This document shows positions 54,246 to 64,000 of a stretch of DNA of 64,000 bases, piece after piece; position 1 is the first letter of the stretch; the number at the start of each line of letters is the position of its first letter. Location: contig NW_004454166.1 in the NCBI RefSeq assembly GCF_000283155.1, positions 12,354,869-12,418,868 on the forward strand, given 5' to 3'. This stretch comes from Ceratotherium simum simum. Its lineage: Eukaryota; Chordata; Mammalia; Perissodactyla; Rhinocerotidae. A program made the translations under genes and the position numbers. The notes under the pieces are model-generated. The model was not told where the DNA came from. It saw only the letters and a list, made by a program, of their open reading frames with translations, and searched no databases.

Positions 54246-54544
54246 CTAGGTTAAGGTGATTCCAGAATGTTTGATATCATGTTCTTAAAAGGATGTCATG
54301 GTGCCATAAATCACTGTTAAATCATAGAGACATAAATACCATAGTCCTGACCCCTGTTTAGCATCTAAACATACCAAAGACCCTCAGGTCTTGGCCAATG
54401 TTTTTTGGCTTACTAGAGTAAATTAATTACTCTAAAAATTACTTTAAGGAACCAAACTCAATTAACCTAGAGCTCAAGATTATTAAGACTAGCAAAGACA
54501 GAAAGAGGACTGCCATTTTGTGTTATTTCCAAATAGGTGACCAA

Positions 54545-54765
54545 GAAATAGGAAGTGGAAAGGGCATGGGTTTTGGAATCAAACTGAGTTTTTAATCCCA
54601 ATTCTGCCTCCTATTTGTTGTATGACCATAGGAAACTCACACTCAATGAGGAAACTCACACTCAATTTCCTCACTTGCAAAATAAATCCTCATAGAACTT
54701 TTATGAGGATTCTATGAAATAATATACATAGAATATAATAAGGGCTAAAGAAGTGGTCACTCTTT
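54545..54765 (+). repeat. MIR SINE with a 19-bp internal duplication
   Basis: 'gggcatgggttttggaatca', 'cccaattctgcctcctattt', 'cttttatgaggattctatga' are MIR blocks. The unit aggaaactcacactcaatg is repeated in tandem at 54630-54648 and 54649-54667. Confidence 0.83.
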
Positions 54766-56384
54766 ATGCCTCCCCACGCCTCTTCTTTTGATGGCCAATT
54801 TCCCTCCTTTAAGACCTGTCAATAAACTAGAAAAGTTCACTTAGTTTGGTGAAACATAAAAATGTAATAACCTTTAAAAGTCTGAGGAAAATACCCCTAA
54901 ACTCATGGTGTGCACAAGAGGCCTGGAATTTGGATGGAGTTTTCATATTTTCGGCCTTTGGTCAGACTTAAATTCCAGGGGGACCACCTCGCCTGATATT
55001 TTGGCACTTTCCCTAGTAACAGTTGGAAGCCAGCAGTATAGAAATGAGTGAAATGGAAAAATAATGAAAAACAAAAGTCAATTAAATCTTTTCTTTTCAC
55101 TTTCTCTTTTTCTTTTAGTGGGATTGAAAAAAAAACAAAGCAGATCTGTTTGACTTGTAGTAAAAGCTTGGGATCAAGTTTTAGTTCTGCAAACTTTTTT
55201 TCCCATGTTCTAATTCAGTAGGGTTCCACCTACCCGACGCTGGCCACAGTTTTGAAACCCAAGAGCTCCTTTTGCAGGTAATATCTTATCAAGACCAATG
55301 ACCCTTGTGACTAATTTTCTGGTTATGTTCTTTGGAAAGACATTTTATATGCACACAGGTCTCACTGGAGCTAAGAGAAAACAAAGTGTCTTATTTGTTA
55401 CTAATGTCACATGCTTCAGTGCTGGTACCAACATATTCATGTGAGAAAGGCAGCCATCCGAATCTACATTGCAATTAGCATCAAGATTTTGTAAGGCCCC
55501 TCAATCAAACCATATATCTGCAGTTTAGTCCCTCCCAATTTAGCAGAGCAGACCAGCCTCTCCCATCACCCCACTATCCTCTCTCCCCTGCATGCCTGAA
55601 GGAAATCACATTTTCTCTTTGGCAGAATCAAAGCCAAGGCAGAGATGATAATGAGGGAGCCGGACATGCACAAGAATTCCAGCACTTGTGTGCTCCAGAA
55701 GGTGAACTGACAAAACCCTAACAGGGATGCTCACGCACTGTGGAATTCATCAGGAGTTAACATTAACAAGGGAATAATAATAAACCTAAATTCAGGGAAA
55801 GTAGAAAGAATACTAACAGCACCATGGTGAGAGTTGGGAAGAGAAGGAAATGTCCACAGATGGCTGTGCTTTAACTGCCATGTACCTTGCAGGAGTCCCC
55901 TCCCCACCTGGGGCTCACTGAACTATCTCTGGAAAATGAGGGAGCATTGGACTGGATGGCCTCTAGGAACACCCCCAGGTCTGATACTCTGTGAGTGGAC
56001 GAAACAACATGATATGCACAGCAGGACTCTGAGAGCTGGGCTGCACTGACAAATCAGATGATGCCAAAAGACCATCCACGTGGAGATCATCAGTGATGGT
56101 GGATGGGCCAAGAAGTAACAGTGCACCTACCTGATTTGCATAATAGCAAAAAAGGAGAACAGGCGGCACTGGAGCCACTCAAACCATTGCCACTTTGGAA
56201 TGTTTCATTCACTATGGAACGTGCTTTCTCCTCCTTGTTCAAAATAGTCATCAGAATGCCTAACCGAAGGGTTCTTTTAACCCAGTCATGAGCAGATTCA
56301 AAATCCTAGAAGCTAACTTTTGGGAAAAAATTTTTTTAATTAGAAACCCAACAAAAAAGGCAGGTGAAGCAGCTCTGGAAGAAA
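54766..56384. other. No gene or repeat family recognised (1.6 kb)
   Basis: Second-longest repeat-poor stretch. Frames at 55834-56049 (plus) and 55923-56178 (minus) overlap each other and have no recognisable domain. Confidence 0.5.
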
Positions 56385-56435
56385 GAGACATAGCATTGAG
56401 CACCTAGTATGTGCCAGGCACTAATATTCATAAAT
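56385..56435 (-). repeat. L2 3' end fragment
   Basis: 'attgagcacctagtatgtgc' followed by caggcactaa is the reverse-complement L2 terminus. Confidence 0.65.
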
Positions 56436-57239
56436 GGAATCCAAGAGGGATCAATATAACTCCCAGCCCCCACAGACAGGTACACAGTCCCTAAAGTAAA
56501 GGTCAGAGGCCACAAACAATGAGAAGGAGGCCATCTATCCTTCCTGGGGGTATTAGAAGTGACACTGTAGTGAGAGTGATATCCAATAGACCTAAAAAAT
56601 GGTCATTTTATGGACTTTTGGCTATAATAAAAGTCAGGGTTATAAGTGGAAAAATGATGGATGATGCTTTATTTACAAAGGATAAGATCTTTGAAAATTG
56701 AATTGAACTGCAGTTCCCTCATTAAACTGGGAATAAGAATACTCACTGGCTTGTAGGAATAAAGCTTTTCAATTTAATGAAGATTCAGGAAGCACCTACC
56801 TGAAACACTGAGTAAGCTATTTGACATGATACATGTGTAACACCATGATAAGATTCAAGGGGGAAGGGAGAAATGATATTGGGGCCCCACCTCCATAAGA
56901 ACAATGATCAACTCTGAAATTATAGAGGATTAATTAAGGTCATATAATTAAGTACCTGCTGTCTTTCTTCAGGGGACCATAAAATGCTCCCTGTATAAAA
57001 CTTTCTTAATATGATTCCTAAGGCATCTTTGGAGGTAGAAGAGAAATAGAAAAGGTATTATAGTTCTTCATGAATAGGCTGAGCCTAGTCCAGCTTAAAG
57101 GTTAGATGACACCCCCTCTCCACCGCAGCCATCTCCAGCCAGTTTCAGTTTTAAACATCATGATGAAGCTGGGACCCCCATTGGGACTCATCAGCCTCCA
57201 AGATCATCAAATTCAACGGCATCCGCAAATACATTGAGT
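56436..57239. other. No gene or repeat family recognised (0.8 kb)
   Basis: AT-rich; nothing recognised. Confidence 0.5.
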
Positions 57240-57800
57240 CCTGTTGCAATTACATTTACTGAGTGCCAACTGCATGTCAAGCCCAGAGCTGACCTCAAGT
57301 AGAGCATTGTATATAGAACTTTGCTCCTTTGCTCACTAACTTTAGGGAAGTCAGACATGTAATCAAACAAAATTCAATATGGAATGTTCTAGAACAATTC
57401 CATCTGAGGCTGTCGGAGACAGTGTTACAGACGAGGTGCCTTTTGGGTTACCAAGCAGAGACGGGGATAAGGACACATCAGGCAGAAGGAATATCTTGAG
57501 CAAAGGCTCAGAGGGATAAAGGAGCCTGGGAACCTATTCAGTTTCTTGCTTGAAGAAACAGTGAGGGAGGTAGAGACTTTGGAGAATGCAGCTAGAGATG
57601 TGGACAAGAGCCAAGTCATAAAGGGCCGCCCTGTGTGCCAAGGCAAGGAGCTTGGCCTTTATCCAATAGCCATGGGGAGCCATTGAGAGCTTTCAGACAC
57701 AGGAGTGACGTGGTCTTTAAGAGCACTCCCTCTGGGGCACTGTGAAAGCAGATTGTCAGGGCAGAAACCAAAGGCAAGGAGGCAAGTTAGGAGGAGTTTT
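57240..57800 (-). repeat. L2 LINE, 3' UTR into ORF2
   Basis: 'acatttactgagtgccaact', 'ggcagaaggaatatcttgag', 'caaaggctcagagggataaa', 'aagggccgccctgtgtgcca' and 'gaggcaagttaggaggagtt' are in reverse-complement L2 order. Confidence 0.85.
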
Positions 57801-57984
57801 ATTGCTATTTTTGTGTGGAACATCTGTTCCAAAAGGAACAATAGAGGAGTAAGTCATGTTGCCTAATAACCTTCCATGTGGACTACTGTGGGGGATGTTT
57901 AGCAACAGGTAAGTGGATTCACATTGGAAAATCAGGACACAGCGCCAAGTGAGAAGCAGGAAACACAGAATGGTGGTCTTAGAA

Positions 57985-58205
57985 GGAGAAATATCCAACA
58001 AAAACTCCAGCTCTGCAACTTATCAGTTGTATGACACTGGCCAACTCAGCCAACCTCGTGGAGCCACAGTTTCCTCTTGTGTAAGATGGCAATCATAATG
58101 CCAACCTGGCCAGTTTGCTGTGAGTGAGAGATGCACGCAAGGTTCCTGGCAGAGCATTGGGCACAGAGTGGGTCCTCCATGAGAGATAGCCACCATTATT
58201 ACAGT
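57985..58205 (+). repeat. MIR SINE
   Basis: 'ccagctctgcaacttatcag', 'ttgtatgacactggccaact', 'cacagtttcctcttgtgtaa' and 'gttcctggcagagcattggg' are in MIR order. Confidence 0.82.
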
Positions 58206-58630
58206 GGAAAAGCCTTCTTTTGCCAAGAATGCTCTCAGAAAAAGATACATTCACCAGAACAGAGGCTTCCTCTGCTGAGCACCAGTAACCAAAGCAAACA
58301 GAGCAGTGGGGACAAACACAGAGTTATTACCTACACGAGAGGCTCAGGTGTCCCTTTGAAGGAAAGCAAAACCAGCCTGAGTCTAACAAGCCCATACACA
58401 CCGATCAGAGCTGCCTATTCTCAGCAGCCGTGGGCACATTCTCACGTAACCTGGTTTGACAAGCTGCGCTGGCCCAGTGCCCAGCTTCCAATCAGAATCT
58501 AAAAGGCCTAGAGATTATTTGACTATTTCTCTCTCTAGGAGGGCAGTTATGGTGTAGAATGGAGACATCAATGTATGTTTTAAGCACATATGCATCTTTC
58601 ATTTCCTATCTCACCTAGAGGCTAAATAAA
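58206..58630. other. No gene or repeat family recognised
   Basis: Most of the 123-codon plus frame at 58131-58502 lies here; its first codons fall in the MIR. No recognisable domain. Confidence 0.5.
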
Positions 58631-58830
58631 TTACTTCTAGATAGCAACAACGCGGCCCTCGTGGCCCAAAGCTCTGAACATAGCGTCCACAGTCAGCACA
58701 GCTAATGTACCATCTGGGAATAGTTTTGGTTCTAGAATTACAGCTCATGGTTGCACATATTCTGGTATTTCCAGCTCCGACAGGATTGAGATTCCTGCTC
58801 CAAACCACTTGCCTGGAAAGTGAGGGCACT
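58631..58830. other. Unassigned segment with retained CpGs
   Basis: Carries clustered CpG sites (aacgcggccctcgtggccc, agcgtccac, ctccgacag) unlike its AT-rich neighbours. The minus-strand frame at 58611-58829 is open for 72 codons. I do not recognise a family or a protein. Confidence 0.4.
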
Positions 58831-58984
58831 CATGGATGAAGACATTGCCCAATGCCAACTGCTATCTCTCCTTCTCCTATCTTCTGACTCTCATCCTCTC
58901 ACTTGCAAACATTCTGGAAACTTCTCATGCCCCTATTCAGACACCAACTATCTCCTTCCTTCTACCACTGTATGTTGCTCAGAG

Positions 58985-60000
58985 TATCCCATACCCACTG
59001 CTGCTTCTCACCAGGAAGAAAGCCTTTGGAAATCCCTTTCTGCCTTCTCCATGAGACCAAAATGTTCTGGGCAAGTCACTAGTGACCTTTCCAAATCCAA
59101 CAGGGTCTCACCCTACTTGGCCCCACTTCAGCATTCTCCACTTTGACCACCTGTCACTTCTGGAAAGCTGCCTCTCTGTTGGCTTTCTGACACTCCTCCC
59201 ACTCTGCTGCCTCCCCATGGGTACACACCAGCTCACCCCTCTTCCTCTGTCCATCTCTGGGTGTGGGCTTTCTGGAGCTTTTTACCCAGGGCCCCTTCTC
59301 TTTCCATAATTCTCTTTCTAGGAGGTGCCAAAGCTAACCCACCCTGATTCCAGATACCTCCTATTCCCATAAGAATGGAGTCTTCAACTCCAGCTTAACA
59401 TTCTCTCTTTCCTGAGTCTAAAAGAGCAAAGCCAGCTTCCTGGTGGAAACTTACACTTGCTTATCCTACACTGGCCTCAAACACAGCTGTCCAAATCCAA
59501 ACTATCAACCTCCCTATCAAAATCTGTTCATCTGCCTACGCTTGCTGCCTTGGTTGGTGGCACTGCCATCCTCTCCACCCAAGGTAGAAAGCTCAAGCAT
59601 TCTTGACCCTCCTTCTATTTTATCCCACATTTAATGAGCTGTATCTGTCCCTTCCCTCCATCCTTACTGCCCTAGCTCCTGGCCAAACTCTTGCCTGGGC
59701 TTTTGCCATCACTTCATAACCAGTCTTCCTGCTTGTTTCTCTTGACTTTTCAGAGTCTCCTCCTCATTGCTCTCTTTCTAAAGCACAGAGAATATTACCT
59801 TCAAATCAAAAACCCTCACTGCTCCCCATGCCATCTCCTTAGCAATGCATCCAACACTCCTCCACAATTTAGTGAGAACATACATTTGGGAACTAGATCA
59901 TAAATTCCGTAGTGGCTACAATTGTTCCTCAGGGGCTGAGTGTCAGCCGGCCTGGCCCCAATGGTAGGCACTCAATACACACTTGAAGAAATGAATGAAA
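58985..60000 (+). repeat. Long L2 LINE (ORF2 part to 3' end)
   Basis: 'ccctacttggccccacttca'-like upstream text is loose, but 'ctctctgttggctttctgac', 'cccagggccccttctctttc', 'gagtcttcaactccagctta', 'ttcttgaccctccttctatt', 'ctctttctaaagcacagaga' and 'atggtaggcactcaatacac' follow L2 order. Open frames in it are broken ORF2 remnants. Confidence 0.75.
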
Positions 60001-60287
60001 TCTTCAGGTTGTCAGCACTCCCGGCTTATCCAGCCCTGCTCTCTGAAATCAAAAGGCCCTTCTCTGATTATTTTAGGATTAAGAGCTCCTTCAGAGCAGT
60101 TATGTAAACTCCACCAAAATATCCCCAAGCTTTCAGGAGGGAAGAATATCCTATCTTAACTTTCCATACCATTGAGCTGCTTCTAACTGGTTATTTACTC
60201 ACATCAAGCAAAAAGGCTCCTCATTGTGTATTGTGGATAACAAAAATAATTTCATCAATTTTTTTTTACTTTGATTTAATTTGTTTT

Positions 60288-60925
60288 ATCAGTCAGGGTC
60301 CAACCAGAAAAACAAGAAATCACTTTACTTAATACAGATAGAATTCAATAAAAATAATTGATTATTTAACAATCCAGGTGAGGGAGAAGCTGCAATATTT
60401 AAGCAGATGATGGTGAGGCGACCTAGAAAGCAGGAAGCTGCTACCACTTCCAGGCTAGAAGGACAAAGAGGGGACCAGAGGCTAGTCACCCAGTGGAAGC
60501 TGGAACCTTGGCAGGGGCAGCTTTACCATGAAGCTAATAACGCTTATGCTTTGGGGCTCCTTGCCTTCCTGGGTCCCCTCTAAGGCCCTGGACATAATTT
60601 TGTATTCTTTTTCCTTAAGACGGTCCCCCAAATTGTATAAGCTTTAGTCTTCACAAAACCTGGATCCTCCACAAACCATGGAGGAAACGTTACCACTACT
60701 GGAGATGTTTCCCAAGGCTAAGATGGGGAGAAATCCCCTGGCTTTACCCTTCTGTCCACCTTCCAATTTCCTACCAGTACTTCCCATTGGCCAAATCCGG
60801 TCACAATACAACTGGCATGAGAAACACAGACTTCAGAGTCAGCCTCATTATAATACAGAGCAGAGCAGGGGAGGGGCAAAGAGTAGATCTGAGAGCAGAC
60901 AAGCCAAGGACTGGCATATCACACT
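60288..60925 (+). repeat. Ancient interspersed repeat, family not assigned
   Basis: Begins 'tcagtcagggtccaaccaga', continues 'ggaccagaggctagtcaccc', 'cttccaatttcctaccagta', 'cttcccattggccaaatccg' and 'gtagatctgagagcagacaa'. This order recurs in mammalian genomes as one element, but I cannot name it. Confidence 0.5.
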
Positions 60926-61267
60926 CCCTTTGGTACCCAGTGTTAGGGCTGAACGAAGGTGTACAGAGTTGTAAAGGTGTTACCAGGAAAAGGCTAACCA
61001 GCTCTCCCTCTCCCAAGATGTCCCACAAGGCAGCGTTGTCCCAATATATACACAACATACCTGTATCTGCCTTTTAGCCTTACAGACTCTGAAACTCAAT
61101 CTTGTCATTGTCCCAAAGGCAGTCAGATTTGGTGAGGACAACTCACACTAACCAAGCTTACGGAAGCTTGAAGCATATGTCTGAAAATCAATATGCTAAT
61201 TTATAAGAAGAAATATCCCTATAATATGGAGTGACATGCTTGTGTTGACAAAATCAGTTCAATTCTC
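60926..61267. other. No gene or repeat family recognised
   Basis: About 340 bases; overlapping frames on both strands end in or next to the repeat on the left. Confidence 0.5.
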
Positions 61268-61400
61268 TTGCTCACTACAGCATACACTTATTGACTGTTA
61301 ACTCCGTGGCAGTTACTTCCAAGCAATGTGGATACAAATGAATAATACCCAGCCCCCGCCCTGTAGGGGCCTAGTGAGCAATTTACAGTAACACCATAGA
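61268..61400 (-). repeat. L2 LINE 3' end
   Basis: 'acttattgactgttaactcc', 'gtggatacaaatgaataata' and 'ccctgtaggggcctagtgag' match the reverse-complement L2 3' UTR. Confidence 0.6.
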
Positions 61401-61867
61401 CAGATCTAGATCGAAAAGAAATTAAAATCCTTATTGAAGACAGACCCACAGCCAGTCTAGTTAACGTGATTTGAATGTTTAATAATACCAGGCTCTGACA
61501 GATACAGATGTCAATCTCTACCATAGAGACAGATCTGGCAGGAAGATTGTAAATAGTTGTTTGCTTGTCAGAGCACAGATTCCCCTGGAGAGAGCCCAAG
61601 TTTGCTTCCCTGACTTGGTTTTTCTATTTCCCATACTGACCACCACATCTTCTTATGGGCAGGTGCATGTAGTGCCACCCATTTGGTTATAGCCAAGTTC
61701 AACAGGCCTGGGAGCCATTCACTCACACTAGGGCAGGCTTCTGAACCATTCTTGTTCCTTGAGAATTTCACAAAAGTTTCAGACTCTCTCTGAAATTCAT
61801 ATACATACAAACTTTATATATACTTTCAGGGGGTTCTTTAACTTCACTGCCTCCAGTTCTTTCTCTA
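61401..61867. other. No gene or repeat family recognised
   Basis: Short frames only. Confidence 0.5.
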
Positions 61868-62095
61868 GAACAGAGTTTCCCATTTTGGCAATACTGGCAT
61901 CTTGGATTAATATTTCTTTGTTGTGGGGATCTGTCCTTTTCATTCGGGTGTTTAGCAGCATCCTGAGACTCTACACACTAGACCCCAGTAGCCCACCCTT
62001 CACTAGTTGTGACAACCAAAAATGTCTCCGGACATCATTAAATGTCATTCCCTGGAGGGCAAAACTGCCCCAGTTGAGAACCACTGCTGTCGAGA
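61868..62095 (-). mobile_element. Non-autonomous hAT-type DNA transposon fossil
   Basis: Plus strand starts cagagtttcccattttggca and ends agttgagaaccactgctg, a degraded inverted repeat. The interior has 'tagttgtgacaaccaaaaat', 'gtctccggacatcattaaat' and 'agggcaaaactgcccc', typical of a mammalian hAT family. Confidence 0.8.
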
Positions 62096-62647
62096 GATAC
62101 TGGCTGCCTCTGCTCTTACTCCCTGAGCTATGCATGGAGGGTCCAGCCCTAAGAGTAGCTAGGTGCCCTGCACCTGCTCTGCCTAGACTTTAGGCTATCG
62201 GTCAGTTCAGTAGATGAGTTAGCTTAAAAAGAAGTGTGTTCAAAAGTTTCTGCATTCTGGTTTTACCAATCTATAAAATAAATGTTTATATGTGGATCAG
62301 GGTTGGGAGGGAACTTGAAAACATGTGATCAGGTGATTAATCAGGGAAGAGGGATTTTAAGCTTGTTTTTTGTTTGTCTATGTGTTTCCTTCATTGGGGA
62401 GAAAAAAACCCATCACCAGTGGTGTGCATTATACGACTATATCCATTAGCAAATTCACTTGGAGTCTACCTGAAGCTACTTGTGCTCCTTAGCCATCCGG
62501 AAGAGCTCCACATGTTTCTTGTATAGCTGGCATTGTTGTCAGTCTCTCCTAAAGGGTTAGAGACCTGCAGCCCAGGCCAATTCTCAAGGCCACCTGTAGC
62601 CCATAAAAGATGGCAAACAGGTCATCATACCACCCCCACCCCCCAGC
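62096..62647. other. No gene or repeat family recognised
   Basis: About 550 bases. A weak exon-like motif on the minus strand near 62480-62545 was considered and rejected. Confidence 0.45.
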
Positions 62648-62875
62648 CCAAACACATATTGAGGATTTGCTGTGGGCCAGGCACTTTGCCTTACGTACCT
62701 CAAATCATTTAAACCTCACAACAAGTGGTTATTATTGTCCCCACTTTAAAAAGAAAAAAACTAAGCCTCAGAGAGGTTTGGTAGGTTGCTTAGAGTCACA
62801 CAGCCAGTAAGGGACAGAGCTGGAATTAAAACCCAGCTCCTCTGACACTACAACCAGTGTTCTTTTCCTGTCACT
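62648..62875 (-). repeat. MIR SINE, nearly full length
   Basis: 'atttgctgtgggccaggcac', 'catttaaacctcacaacaag', 'taagcctcagagaggtttgg', 'gagtcacacagccagtaagg' and 'aacccagctcctctgacact' are in reverse-complement MIR order. Confidence 0.92.
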
Positions 62876-63500
62876 GTCACGTGTCTGATTTGGTTGCAAA
62901 TTTTAGCTAAGATTACTTAAGACAGGAAGAAGTGGTCTCTCTGACATGTATGAAAATCAAGACAAACAGCTCAACTCTTTCACTTCGATGGGAAAATGCA
63001 TCAAAACAGATATTTGACATCAAACCAACATAACACCTGATTCACATAATGTTTTTAAAAAATATATGAACCCATTTAGAGCAGTGTTTAGTTGTCATCT
63101 TCAAATTCCCAGAGTCTTCCCATTACACAGGCAGCTACATGCAGGGCTAGGGGTAAGGCAGAAGCCCAAGAATTCTGACTTGGAGGGCTTTCCTCCTCAT
63201 CTCCTCATCAGCAACTACAAGTCACTGGCTCTGAGCAGGAAAACATTCATTAGCCTTTAGTTACCGATTCAAATCAGGGACCTCCCCATTCTGCCCACAC
63301 AGCTCCAGGGGAAGTCTGGGACAGGGATGGAGAAACCAGATTGATGGGGCTAGTCCAAAACACAAATAATGTATTTCCTCTCAAATATGAAAACAACACT
63401 TGAAGCCAGGGCGTAATAATAGGTTTTCCCAGTATGGTTGCCTTCATAGAGAGTTATGAGTGTCCCTTGATTATACTTCTAAGAATATCAAGTCTGGATT
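62876..63500. other. No gene or repeat family recognised
   Basis: About 620 bases with short frames only. Confidence 0.5.
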
Positions 63501-63557
63501 TCTTCCTTCCTTTCCTTCTTCTCTTGCCTTCCCTTCCTTCCTTCTTTCCTCCTCCAA
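63501..63557. repeat. CT-rich (CCTT)n tract
   Basis: ttccttcctttccttcttct and similar pyrimidine units on the plus strand. Confidence 0.94.
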
Positions 63558-63564
63558 CAGGCCT

Positions 63565-63760
63565 GACCTCCTCCTTTGCACCAGCCCCTATGCTGAGATC
63601 TGGGAACACCTGATGAACAGAACACAGACCCTATCTGCGATCTTAGAGCCTAGTGGAGGAGATTGGCAAATAAACAATCCCCAAGGGAGGATGACAGGAA
63701 GTGGCACGGAGTTGTGCTACTGCCTCCTGAGGAAGACGGAAATATTCAAAGTAGCGTGAG
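63565..63760 (-). repeat. L2 LINE 3' region
   Basis: 'gcaccagcccctatgctgag', 'tcttagagcctagtggagga', 'gattggcaaataaacaatcc' and 'gaagtggcacggagttg' match the reverse-complement L2 3' UTR. Confidence 0.68.
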
Positions 63761-64000
63761 GAAATCATTCATTTATTTGAAATATTGGAGGTCAGGGACA
63801 AAGGAGGCATCTCCAAAGGTATGACTTTTGTGTACAACACTGCAAATCTGGGCCTCAAAACTTGCTAGGAAAATATGCCTTTGATGGGATCCTTGAATTC
63901 TATGGTATGAAGTCCTAAAAGAGATGACAACAAAGCTCTTTTCTTTTTCCCTTAGAGAGTAGAATGGGGAGAGATAAAGAATATGGTTAATGAGTGCTGC

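Noticed and set aside
57110..57240. Possible processed pseudogene fragment
   Set aside because: A short stretch read as coding-like at first sight, but no frame stays open long and no parent gene is recognised.
62480..62545. Minus-strand exon-like motif: a polypyrimidine-AG acceptor followed by a stretch that can be read as a short lysine-rich peptide ending in a stop
   Set aside because: The attractive frame has an in-frame TGA just downstream of the acceptor, other frames stop within 20-30 codons, and I recognise no protein. It is probably chance.
1..64000. A gene cluster or novel multi-gene system
   Set aside because: No supported coding gene exists in the window. All dense structure is explained by transposon fossils, microsatellites and small duplications.

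Overview
This window is non-coding mammalian DNA, almost certainly from an equid or a close perissodactyl relative. The diagnostic evidence is the ERE family of tRNA-Ser-derived SINEs, known from horses. Seven copies are present, most with the tRNA-like head (A-box like tggcttagtgg, B-box like ggttcggatcc), the gctgaggccacgtcccacat body motif or the gttagctcagggct tail motif, and clear target-site duplications (TSDs). I found no protein-coding gene, no exon that I can defend, no tRNA/rRNA gene and no CpG island. The open reading frames are short and are best read as chance frames or as frames inside repeats. The region is intergenic or deep intronic.

Layout. 0-3 kb: two LTRs of one ERV family. 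The second sits inside an ERE SINE, which itself sits inside an old MIR. 3-17 kb: sparse MIR and L2 fossils, one ERE inside a MIR, and one L2 inside a MIR. 17-31 kb: hAT-type DNA transposon fossils (several MER20-like), L2 copies, two small tandem duplications, a repeat-poor block at 21.8-24.3 kb and one strong CTCF-like motif at 27.6 kb. 31.7-36.4 kb: a cluster of decayed L1 3' halves, all on the plus strand, one inside another, with two EREs inserted. 37-46 kb: EREs, a MER20, long L2 copies. 46-54 kb: MIR-dense, with two pairs of local look-alike sequences, and a long L2 carrying an MLT1-type LTR. 54-64 kb: two long L2 copies, an unassigned ancient repeat, a hAT fossil, MIRs and a CT-rich tract.

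Nothing here works together as a gene system. The value of the window is its insertion history: old MIR/L2 and hAT elements, then an MLT1-type LTR and L1, then ERE SINEs, then at least one LTR that entered an ERE. Repeat calls were made by eye against remembered family consensus features, so ends are generally uncertain by 10-30 bases unless a TSD is cited. Family names weaker than 'MIR', 'L2', 'L1', 'ERE' and 'MER20' are left open.
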